From Rickettsiales bacterium (lineage in GTDB: Bacteria > Pseudomonadota > Alphaproteobacteria > Rickettsiales > Anaplasmataceae), in the NCBI GenBank assembly GCA_031266615.1, contig JAISAR010000073.1, forward strand, positions 1 to 16,555: DNA of 16,555 nt. The letters run 5' to 3'. How positions within the stretch are numbered: position 1 is the stretch's first letter; each line of letters opens with the position of its first letter. The notes beneath the pieces were generated by a model. The model saw nothing but the letters and a program-made list of their open reading frames with translations, was not told the DNA's origin and did not search any database. Made by a program: the position numbers and the translations under genes. Positions 1 through 6,910 of the stretch are shown piece after piece.

Positions 1-116
1 CTAGGTGAAATTAATAAAGACATAAGGTGCACATAGTGCAAAAAATTAAACATAAGACGCCAATCTTAATACTCTTGTCGTTTAATCTGCACAGATGAAG
101 ATAACTGAATACCTCC
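1..116 (-). ncRNA. Possible small RNA, left copy (may run past the window edge)
   Basis: This is the stretch downstream of the minus-strand promoter-like box at 123-151. No reading frame of note lies in it. Read on the minus strand it resembles 4360-4482: both hold GGCGT-x-TTATGTTTAATTT, then a small hairpin, then ATGTCTTTAT. The hairpin here has stem TGCAC/GTGCA with a 3-nt loop (plus-strand 28-40). The other copy has TGCAG/CTGCA, so one base pair is swapped with pairing kept, which points to an RNA fold. No clear terminator was seen before the window edge. It could equally be a silent repeat; expression is inferred only. Confidence 0.3.
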
Positions 117-122
117 AGTTTC

Positions 123-151
123 ATGATAACGGAACTGGCGGAGGTTGTCAA
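123..151 (-). promoter_or_regulatory. Sigma-70-like promoter box (TTGACA-N17-TATCAT)
   Basis: On the minus strand there is a consensus -35 (TTGACA, plus-strand 146-151), a 17-nt spacer and a good -10 (TATCAT, 123-128). It points away from the AsmA-like gene towards the window edge. About 30 bases around the -35 are nearly identical to the box at 4325-4353, so the two are copies of one repeat. It would start transcription near 116. Spacing and box quality are directly visible; activity is inferred. Confidence 0.5.
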
Positions 152-211
152 GTAGTTTTTTAGTTCCATGGCTTAGACAACTATTTGGGCAACAAAACAC
201 ATTTAATACTT

Positions 212-2749
212 TTAATTCCTATTCAGGGTAGTAAATATTTGGTCTTCATCAAAACTCATCTTAGGACGCCAAATAGGGCCATCTAAATGCATATCAATAT
301 AAACTGGACTACTACGGCCTGGTGGAATGAAGAAAAATCTGGATAAAGAAACTAAAGTGAAGTTAGATAAGGTTAGATTAGAAGAAGTAGACCCTGACGC
401 TTGACTAATTCCAAATTGTAAACTAGTTGAGCATATACCATTTTTAATGCTTGATTTTCCGCTAACATTTTCAAAAAATGTACTGCCATTATATATATCA
501 ACGTTAGCAAGCGTGGAAACTTCAGATTTACTTTTACTGCTTAGTAAATTAGTAATGAATGAATTAAAATCCACGTTAGTAAATTCTATTCCTCGTGTTT
601 GCAAATTAACTTCCCCTGATGAGTTATTAGCCCAGTCATTAAAGCTCTTTCCTTGAGCTTTAATTGCGCCATTTAAGCTTATCTGACCATTTACATTATT
701 AACTCCTATAACCTTGCCAACCCTTTTAGTGTCCAAATCTGCAATAAAAAATTTTATATACATTGAATTTGGCCTTAGATAACCCTGAAAAGACACTTGT
801 CCATGCCCTAGTGCATAATCCACTTTTTTAACAGTAATGATGTTATTTATCATCACTGCATTCAAATTAAAGTCCTTCAAAATATCCTGCTCATCCTTTA
901 GTTCTGCAACATTAATTTGCACATTTGCATCAAAGTCTCTTTTGTCATCTAAAAAATCAAGCTGCTTTGCTGACCATTGAATCTGGTTTATCTTACTTTT
1001 TGAATCTCTTTTCACCTCTATTAGATTCGGTAATTTTAAGATACTACCGTTAAATTTATTGCCCGTAAGGTTCACATCTAACAAAGGCCTAATGTATTTT
1101 TTGTCCACTAATATTTTTATGTTGCCGGTGATGTCAAAATCTTCTCCCGATAGTTTTATCTTATCTGCAACTAGCTTACCCTTTTCTATCTTCAACGAAA
1201 AACCCAGGTCTTCAATTTTTGTATCATTTAACATAAAATCACTAACACTGGTTTCTATATTTACATCATACTTCGGACTTTTCAACCATTTCATTTTAGA
1301 TAAGCTACTGAGTAATGAATAATTGTATTTGTCCGCGTTAAGATTATGTACAATAAATCCGCCACCAATCACATTACGTTTTTTTGTGTGACTTACTTTA
1401 ATTGATCCCTGCAAAAATTCTTTATCATTCAGCACCCTAATGTCTGAAATAGACAATATCCTGGGCGCAAAGTGTAATTTGGAACTTATTGTGAATTGAT
1501 TTTTTTCGCTTTCTTTTACCTTTACAGAAGGGAAAAAGCATGAAATGAACGACTCGAAATCATCCCCTTTTACCAATAAACCACCATTAAATTCAGATAA
1601 GGTACCACTATTTGAGACTTTTCCCGATAGGTGAGATATGTTATTGGTTCCAGGAAATTGAAGTAGCATATCAACTTTTACTTCGCCATCAGCGAATTTT
1701 AACATAGCGTGAAATTTATCCAATACTCTGTTTTGGTATTGAATATTTGAAACCTCCATATTAAAGTCTAGGCTCAAGTTTTTTGGCACAACATCTCTAA
1801 AACATTCTAAGAGATCCTTTATCTCCGTTGTTCTTCGTGAGTCATTTTGTATAGAATCCAAATCAACTTTACTGAAGCTAATATTGACATTAGTGTGATT
1901 ATTTTTTCTATCATTTCGTATTGTACCGCTGGCTTGCATACTTTTGGAATCGATTTTCAAATCAGTTGCCGCAAACTCATCTTCATTGAGGTTGATGTTA
2001 GACGATATCTCGATATTTTCACTAGGGATAGCGTAAGCAAGAAAGCTAAGATTGATAATCTTTGCTAGATCACTTACAAAATCAGAACTGTTATTAATTG
2101 TCAGTGTTAGCTTGCCCTGGAGCCCTTCTTGATCTCTGTTACCTGTGAATAGCAACTTTATAAAGTTTGATTCGACATTAATGTGTACATTCTTTTTTGT
2201 AATATCAACCTTTCCTGAAAAATCATAATTATTATCACCTACCTTCACTTCACCAGAGAATTGCCCATTTCTCTTAATGGCAATCTCTTTTATGTTAACA
2301 ATATTGCTATAATCAACGAAATTATTGCTTAAACTTATTTGGCTGTCTTTTATTATTATATCAGCCTTACTGGCTTTCTCATTTGTAATATTAACAAAAT
2401 TTTCTTTACTGCTTTTCATACCAAATAATGTAATTGACTTTGGTTGTAGCGAAAGCAAAAATAACGATAGAAGAGACGGCCTTACTTCAATTTTATTTAT
2501 GCTAATCAAATCTGATAATTTTTGCTCTTTATTGTTGTTGGACTGAATGTACACGTTATAAATAGTGAGCTTTGGAGTAATTAGTGAAACTTTGATTTTT
2601 CCTCCAATGCGTACTTTAGCGTTGTATGTATTTTCTAATTTTTGCACAATGTGCTCCTTGTAGCTATTCCAGTCTTTGAAAGTTGCAGCAATGTGCAAAA
2701 GGATTAATACCAAAGAGATTGATAATATTGTGTATATAGAAAATCTCAT
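212..2749 (-). CDS. AsmA-like envelope protein
   Basis: The 845-residue product has one N-terminal membrane anchor (about residues 5-23) followed by a very long, mostly beta-rich, Ser/Asn/Lys-rich region. This is the layout of AsmA-family proteins, which sit in the inner membrane and reach into the periplasm. The last 165 residues or so (from GQISLNGAIKAQGKSF) look like the AsmA-type C-terminal domain, with a short ending rich in hydrophobic and Pro residues (FIPPGRSSPVYIDMHLDGP). Family members are linked to outer-membrane assembly and phospholipid transport between membranes. The start overlaps the murJ stop by 4 bp (ATGA), so the two are probably translated together. Family assignment rests on layout and C-terminal character, not on a catalytic motif; substrate unknown. 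Confidence 0.75.
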   Translation of the reverse strand: MRFSIYTILSISLVLILLHIAATFKDWNSYKEHIVQKLENTYNAKVRIGGKIKVSLITPKLTIYNVYIQSNNNKEQKLSDLISINKIEVRPSLLSLFLLSLQPKSITLFGMKSSKENFVNITNEKASKADIIIKDSQISLSNNFVDYSNIVNIKEIAIKRNGQFSGEVKVGDNNYDFSGKVDITKKNVHINVESNFIKLLFTGNRDQEGLQGKLTLTINNSSDFVSDLAKIINLSFLAYAIPSENIEISSNINLNEDEFAATDLKIDSKSMQASGTIRNDRKNNHTNVNISFSKVDLDSIQNDSRRTTEIKDLLECFRDVVPKNLSLDFNMEVSNIQYQNRVLDKFHAMLKFADGEVKVDMLLQFPGTNNISHLSGKVSNSGTLSEFNGGLLVKGDDFESFISCFFPSVKVKESEKNQFTISSKLHFAPRILSISDIRVLNDKEFLQGSIKVSHTKKRNVIGGGFIVHNLNADKYNYSLLSSLSKMKWLKSPKYDVNIETSVSDFMLNDTKIEDLGFSLKIEKGKLVADKIKLSGEDFDITGNIKILVDKKYIRPLLDVNLTGNKFNGSILKLPNLIEVKRDSKSKINQIQWSAKQLDFLDDKRDFDANVQINVAELKDEQDILKDFNLNAVMINNIITVKKVDYALGHGQVSFQGYLRPNSMYIKFFIADLDTKRVGKVIGVNNVNGQISLNGAIKAQGKSFNDWANNSSGEVNLQTRGIEFTNVDFNSFITNLLSSKSKSEVSTLANVDIYNGSTFFENVSGKSSIKNGICSTSLQFGISQASGSTSSNLTLSNFTLVSLSRFFFIPPGRSSPVYIDMHLDGPIWRPKMSFDEDQIFTTLNRN

Positions 2750-4239
2750 AGTTTTATATACTTAAAATCGCTCATAAACATTAGATAAAGAGTACCAAAA
2801 TAAACAACGACACTTAAAAATATTAACGCTGCTAAATGAATGACGCGAGCAAATATTTTATCGAGGAATAGCCCTGCTAATAAGGAACTAGAAACATAAA
2901 GAACTATTGACATGACCAACGTTGCGATAAGAATTTTTACGATATTTAATAGTAATACTTGGCTAATCTTATACATTTTATTTATTGTTAGATAATTAAT
3001 TAGCAGAATAGAATTTATCCAAGTAGAAATGGAAGTAGCGATAGCAATTCCTGTGTGCTGATATTTGTGCATTAACAAGAGGTTTAGTACCACATTAATT
3101 CCAAGGCACATTAGTGAGAATATAGTTGGTATTTTTAAATTGCCCTTAGCAAAAAACGTGGGTAGTAATACTTTATTTATAATAAATGCAGGTAAAGAAA
3201 GAGAAAACGCTATCAACGTAGGAGCAGTCTGCTGCACTGCATAGTGATCAAACTTACCGTAAGAAAAAAGCGTAAGTAAAATTATGTCAGGAATAATAAT
3301 AAAAGCAGCGGTTGTTGGCATAATTAATATTAATCCTACACTGAGAGCTTTGCTCTGTATTTTGGCTATCTTTTCAGTATTATTTACTTGTTTTGAGATT
3401 AAAGGAAGAAGCACTGTACCAATTGCAGTACCAATTACCCCTTGCGGTAGTTGATTTAGTCTATCGGCATAATATATATAAGACACTGCATTTGGTATAA
3501 AACTGGCCATAATTGTATCAATCCACAGGCTTATCTGAGTTACACAGTTGTTGATAATTGCTGGTATTACACGCTTAAAAAACAACTTTACTTCATTACT
3601 CAATTTTATGCTAAAAAAAAATGCAGCCTTTAGTTTGTATGCACTAAACAGCATCAACAATAGCTGAAAAATCCCTCCAATCAGGACAGCTATAGAGAGA
3701 TTGTGAGCTGGTGTTTTTATGTAAGGCACAAATAAACTAACAATTAAACAGAGATTCAAAATGATCGGTGCAATGGCTGTTGAAGCAAAGTGTTGCTTTA
3801 CTTGCAACATTCCCCCGATAAGTGATGCTATTGAGATAAAAATTATGTAAGGCATCATAATTCTTGATAAAGTCACAGTGAGGGCAAGTTTGCTTTGGTT
3901 GAATCCAGGAGTAAATACTTGAATCATACAAGGAAAGAAAGTTTGCGTGATAAGGCAAAAAATCAATAAAATAATAGACGTAAGAGATATTACACTACTT
4001 GCAAAGCTAAATGCCTTTTTATTATCACGTGATTCTGCTGAATATAGCGGTATAAAAGAGGTAGTGAACGCTCCCTCTGCAAAAAACGCTCGAAATAGAT
4101 TGGCAAAACGAAACGAAGAAAAAAATACATCTGCAAGAGGAGTTGCACCGACAACCATGGCAATTAATATATCCCTTATCAGCCCTGAGATTCTTGAAAT
4201 AGCCGTAAAAAAACTAAATGTGAAAATACTTTTAAACAT
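2746..4239 (-). CDS. murJ: Lipid II flippase MurJ (MviN)
   Basis: The 497-residue polytopic membrane protein has the expected MurJ length and hydrophobic pattern (about 14 membrane helices). The N-terminal signature is clear: SRISGLIRDILIA, then D37, then FRFANLFRAFFAEGAF. R16, R22, D37 and R50 line up with the essential R18, R24, D39 and R52 of E. coli MurJ, and R260 in YADRLNQLPQG lines up with R270. MurJ moves lipid II across the inner membrane. Wolbachia is known to keep lipid II synthesis while lacking a normal cell wall, so the role is probably in division or a minimal wall-like layer. It is first in a two-gene unit with the AsmA-like gene. Confidence 0.95.
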   Translation of the reverse strand: MFKSIFTFSFFTAISRISGLIRDILIAMVVGATPLADVFFSSFRFANLFRAFFAEGAFTTSFIPLYSAESRDNKKAFSFASSVISLTSIILLIFCLITQTFFPCMIQVFTPGFNQSKLALTVTLSRIMMPYIIFISIASLIGGMLQVKQHFASTAIAPIILNLCLIVSLFVPYIKTPAHNLSIAVLIGGIFQLLLMLFSAYKLKAAFFFSIKLSNEVKLFFKRVIPAIINNCVTQISLWIDTIMASFIPNAVSYIYYADRLNQLPQGVIGTAIGTVLLPLISKQVNNTEKIAKIQSKALSVGLILIMPTTAAFIIIPDIILLTLFSYGKFDHYAVQQTAPTLIAFSLSLPAFIINKVLLPTFFAKGNLKIPTIFSLMCLGINVVLNLLLMHKYQHTGIAIATSISTWINSILLINYLTINKMYKISQVLLLNIVKILIATLVMSIVLYVSSSLLAGLFLDKIFARVIHLAALIFLSVVVYFGTLYLMFMSDFKYIKL

Positions 4240-4260
4240 TGCTATTTACCACTACTCCAG

Positions 4261-4266
4261 ATTATA
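4261..4266 (-). promoter_or_regulatory. Possible murJ -10 box (TATAAT)
   Basis: A consensus TATAAT on the minus strand lies 21 nt upstream of the murJ ATG. No good -35 is found 16-18 nt further up. A TTGACA nearby is only 5 nt from the -10, so it cannot serve it. This is a weak call based on the -10 alone. Confidence 0.3.
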
Positions 4267-4324
4267 CTCAGTGTCAATAGACTCTTCGCATATCAAACCA
4301 GTTTTGACATTACGAAAAAACTAC

Positions 4325-4353
4325 TTGACAACCTTCGCCAGTCCCCTTACAAT
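4325..4353 (+). promoter_or_regulatory. Sigma-70-like promoter box (TTGACA-N17-TACAAT)
   Basis: There is a perfect -35 (4325-4330), a 17-nt spacer and -10 TACAAT (4348-4353). It points on the plus strand into a gene-free stretch, away from murJ. The sequence around the -35 (4316-4345) matches the inverted box at 123-151 with only a few differences. No protein-coding start follows, so its likely product, if active, is an untranslated RNA. Confidence 0.5.
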
Positions 4354-4359
4354 AGAGTT

Positions 4360-4482
4360 GTGGGTGTTTTAGGCCTAAAATTTATCTTTAATCTTGTATT
4401 AAGTGACAAAAGCACAGTATAAAACAAGGCGTGTTATGTTTAATTTTTGCAGCATGGATACTGCATGTCTTTATAATTTTTT
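4360..4482 (+). ncRNA. Possible small RNA, right copy
   Basis: This stretch lies just downstream of the promoter-like box at 4325-4353 and has no convincing ORF. Its 3' part (4426-4482) matches the left copy on the minus strand of 1-61. The hairpin TGCAG-N8-CTGCA (4448-4465) has a stem change relative to the left copy that keeps base pairing. A run of six T (4477-4482) follows and could end a transcript, though it is 11 nt beyond the stem. Known RNA families were considered but none could be recognised. Boundaries are estimates. Confidence 0.35.
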
Positions 4483-4531
4483 GTCTACATTAGCTGAGCC
4501 TTGCTTACTAAGCGGTGTAAGAGAGAACCGG

Positions 4532-4610
4532 ACGCCAAGTTTTTGAGAGAACAGTAAACAACTCACATCACGGGGTTTCTTTTGTCTTTTTTTTAATTAG
4601 TTAAAAATTT
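4532..4610 (+). repeat. Dispersed intergenic repeat, copy 1
   Basis: It opens with ACGCCAAG, passes through CACGGGGTTTCTTTTG and a T-rich run, and ends with TTAGTTAAAAATTT. The same block order is found inverted at 16442-16545, whose middle reads CCACGGGATTTCTTTTG on the minus strand. The repeat has no coding capacity. It may be part of a transcribed element driven from 4325 or simply a spacer repeat. Confidence 0.55.
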
Positions 4611-4639
4611 AACCAATCTCATTTTTTTCACAAAAAATT

Positions 4640-4714
4640 GCTTGACAAGTTTCAACATTTCCCTTATCATAAATTATGGGTATTTACAACCCCAAGGTCA
4701 GCTACTTGTCAAGC
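4640..4714. repeat. 11-bp perfect inverted repeat around a promoter-like box
   Basis: GCTTGACAAGT at 4640-4650 is repeated as its exact complement ACTTGTCAAGC at 4704-4714, with 53 nt between. Each arm carries a TTGACA, one on each strand. The left one has a well-placed -10; the right one does not. The arms could fold a long loop in RNA or DNA, or could be paired protein-binding sites. Confidence 0.6.
4642..4670 (+). promoter_or_regulatory. Sigma-70-like promoter box (TTGACA-N17-TATCAT)
   Basis: There is a perfect -35 (4642-4647), 17-nt spacer and TATCAT (4665-4670). The spacer and the bases after it (CCCTTATCATAAATTATGGG) resemble the box at 4325-4353, so it is a third, more diverged copy. 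It points into the repeat at 4728-4820 and then at the 3' end of uvrB, with no ORF. If active it could make an RNA antisense to the end of uvrB. Confidence 0.45.
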
Positions 4715-4727
4715 GTATAGAGCATTA

Positions 4728-4820
4728 ACGCCAAGTTCCTAAATAGATATTAACCAGGGCTTTTTTTGTCTTTTTTTTCATTTAGTAAATTTTTTAATGT
4801 TTATAGCTAAAGGTTAGTTG
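4728..4820 (+). repeat. Dispersed intergenic repeat, copy 2
   Basis: It opens with ACGCCAAGTT, has TTAACCAGGGC before a long T-rich run, then TAGTAAATTTTTTAATG and ends in AAGGTTAGTTG. The same pieces occur on the minus strand at the right end of the window: TTGACCAGGGATTC in 16324-16399, and TAGTAAATTTCTTAACG plus AAGGTTAGTTG in 16442-16545. No gene is present. Confidence 0.55.
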
Positions 4821-4825
4821 CAAGC

Positions 4826-4856
4826 GGAATCCACGTGAGACCCGCGGCGGCATGAC
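4826..4856. repeat. Degenerate GC-rich palindromic element
   Basis: This is a short island richer in G+C than its surroundings. The arms CCACG (4831-4835) and CGCGG (4843-4847) pair with one G-T wobble, and the island ends in CATGAC, the usual edge of the palindromic elements elsewhere in the window. It is probably a worn copy of that family, lying between repeat copy 2 and the end of uvrB. Confidence 0.4.
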
Positions 4857-4865
4857 GTAACTAGT

Positions 4866-4908
4866 AAATTGCTTTCTTTCTGCCTAGTTTTGGTTTGCAG
4901 GAAGTCTG
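4866..4908 (+). repeat. Repeat tail with stem-loop across the uvrB stop codon
   Basis: CTTTCTGC (4876-4883) pairs with GCAGGAAG (4897-4904), with one G-T pair, around a loop that holds the uvrB stop codon. The plus strand here (TTTCTGCCTAG, then TTTGCAGGAAGTCTG) matches the minus strand of 16324-16351, the sequence just after the stop of the orphan gene at 15470-16321. In both places the element sits at a gene's 3' end in the same orientation, so a role at transcript ends is possible. It lacks a T-run in the gene direction. Confidence 0.5.
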
Positions 4909-6833
4909 CCGAATCTTTCGATAATACGTTTTATTTTTGCTGCGTCTTCAAACTCTAGATTCTCAGCATGTTTTAACATCTGCTTTTCTAAATTGGCTAA
5001 ATCGTCCTTGCTAATATCGACTTTTCTCTCGGCTGCTACATTATCTTGTAGAGTATTTGATATAGCCTTTACTATAGTTTTTGGTGTAATATTATGCAGT
5101 GTATTATATTCTTGTTGTTTCTTTCTTCTTCTTTCTGTTTCTTTCAACGCACGATCTAAAGAACCAGTCATTTTATCTGCATATAAAACTACCCTACCTT
5201 CGGCATTGCGTGCAGCACGACCTATCGTTTGAATGAGCGAAGTTTCCGATCGCAAAAATCCTTCCTTATCAGCATCCAAAATTGCAACCGATCCACATTC
5301 TGGAATATCAAGACCTTCCCGCAGTAAGTTAACGCCAACTAGAACATCGATTTCTTTCGATCTTAATTTGCATATAATGTCAATTCTCTCAAGTGCACCA
5401 ATATCTGAATGCAGGTAACTCACCTTCATATTTAGCTCACTCATATGTTCAGCTAGCTTTTCAGCCATTTTTTTTGTCAGTGTGGTAATAAGAACACAAA
5501 ACCCTTTCTTTATAGTCACTTGTGCTTCGTGAATCACATCATCAACTTGAGTCTCTGTTGGCTTTATAATGCAGATTGGATCTGTAAGCCCCGTTGGACG
5601 AATAACTTGCTCTATGAATACATTATTGGTTTTTGCCAACTCATATTTTCCAGGAGTAGCAGAAATGAAAATGGTTTGCGGCCGCACTGCTTCCCACTCT
5701 TCAAATTTTAATGGACGATTATCGAAAGCAGAAGGGAGCCTAAATCCGTGGTTCACCAATTTTTCTTTACGCGCCTCATTACCGCTATACATCGCACCAA
5801 CCTGAGGAACGGTAACATGACTCTCATCGACAAATAAAATCACATCTTTAGGTAGATATTCAAACAAAGTAGGCGGTGCATCTCCAGCTTCCATTCCGTA
5901 GAGATAACGCGAATAATTTTCAATACCTTTACATACTCCTGTTGCTATCATCATTTCAATATCAAAATTGGTGCGCTGCTCAAGGCGCTTTGCTTCAACA
6001 ATTTTGTTCTGTGAATAGTAATAATCCAAGCGTTCATGCAGCTCTTTTTTGATCAGCTGAACCGCCTGCAATAGAGTTTCACGTGAGGTAATGTGATAGC
6101 TGTTTGGAAAAATGGTGATTTTATCTATGCGCTTGATGACATTGCCGGTCATAGCATCAATCTCAGAAATTTCTTCTATTTCATCGCCCATTAGCGATAA
6201 ACGCCAAGCTTTGTTTTCATAATAGGCAGGAAATATATCGATAATATCGCCGCGCACTCTGAAATATCCTCTCTCAAATCTGACATCAGAACGCTTGTAT
6301 TGAAGATTAGCTAGATTATTCAGGAAATCATTAACACGAATTTTATCTCCAGCACTTAAAGTCAGGATCATGCTGAGATAGCTCTCAGGCGAACCAAGAC
6401 CATATATACAGGAAACACTGGCAACTACAATTGTGTCCCTGCGCTCCAAAAGAGAGCAAACAGCAGAATAACGCAGCATGTCAATTCTTTCGTTAATTAC
6501 AGAGTCCTTTTCAATATAAGTATCAGTTTGTGGTGAATAAGCTTCGGGCTGATAATAATCATAATAAGAAATGAAGTATCCAACAGTATTATGGGGAAAA
6601 AATCCTCTCATTTCCTCATAAAGCTGCGCTGCTAAAGTTTTGTTGTGCGCCATAATTAATGCAGGCCTGTTTGTTCTTGCGATAACATTTGCCATAGTGA
6701 AAGTTTTTCCAGAGCCGGTAACTCCAAGTAAAACTTGATCTCTTTTGTTGCTGTTTAGCCCTGCAACTAAGCTATCGATTGCTTGTGGCTGATCTCCGGC
6801 TGGTTTAAAATGTGTAACGATTTGAAATTCCAT
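4884..6833 (-). CDS. uvrB: Excinuclease ABC subunit B (UvrB)
   Basis: The 649-residue product is full length for UvrB, the damage-verifying helicase-like subunit of nucleotide excision repair that works with UvrA and UvrC. Visible motifs are Walker A GVTGSGKT (about 37-44), the DNA-clamping beta-hairpin region SYYDYYQPEAY (about 89-99), DESHVTVPQ, the helicase motif ISATPGKYEL, LLREGLDIPE, QTIGRAARN and a C-terminal UVR domain (LEKQMLKHAENLEFEDAAKI) for UvrC contact. The residue before the hairpin is Gly where E. coli has Glu (HNTVGYF versus NAVEYF). It stands alone between petC and a repeat-rich spacer, and its last codons lie inside a dispersed repeat. Confidence 0.98.
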   Translation of the reverse strand: MEFQIVTHFKPAGDQPQAIDSLVAGLNSNKRDQVLLGVTGSGKTFTMANVIARTNRPALIMAHNKTLAAQLYEEMRGFFPHNTVGYFISYYDYYQPEAYSPQTDTYIEKDSVINERIDMLRYSAVCSLLERRDTIVVASVSCIYGLGSPESYLSMILTLSAGDKIRVNDFLNNLANLQYKRSDVRFERGYFRVRGDIIDIFPAYYENKAWRLSLMGDEIEEISEIDAMTGNVIKRIDKITIFPNSYHITSRETLLQAVQLIKKELHERLDYYYSQNKIVEAKRLEQRTNFDIEMMIATGVCKGIENYSRYLYGMEAGDAPPTLFEYLPKDVILFVDESHVTVPQVGAMYSGNEARKEKLVNHGFRLPSAFDNRPLKFEEWEAVRPQTIFISATPGKYELAKTNNVFIEQVIRPTGLTDPICIIKPTETQVDDVIHEAQVTIKKGFCVLITTLTKKMAEKLAEHMSELNMKVSYLHSDIGALERIDIICKLRSKEIDVLVGVNLLREGLDIPECGSVAILDADKEGFLRSETSLIQTIGRAARNAEGRVVLYADKMTGSLDRALKETERRRKKQQEYNTLHNITPKTIVKAISNTLQDNVAAERKVDISKDDLANLEKQMLKHAENLEFEDAAKIKRIIERFGRLPANQN

Positions 6834-6870
6834 AGTTCCTATATTTTCATATACTATTAATATACTTGTT

Positions 6871-6901
6871 AGTATAAATAAGGTATGAAAGTGAGTGTCA
6901 A
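6871..6901 (-). promoter_or_regulatory. Probable uvrB promoter
   Basis: On the minus strand a consensus TTGACA (6896-6901) is followed after 18-19 nt by TTATACT (6871-6877), about 40 nt upstream of the uvrB ATG. It lies in the short gap after petC, so uvrB need not depend on the petBC transcript. The spacing is slightly long. Confidence 0.45.
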
Positions 6902-6910
6902 TAAAAAACT

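Noticed and set aside
4261..4278. TTGACA and TATAAT upstream of murJ as a full promoter
   Set aside because: The two boxes are only 5 nt apart, far too close to act together.
4240..4883. tRNA or other standard RNA gene in the large gap
   Set aside because: No cloverleaf arms or TTCGA-type T-loop were seen on either strand.
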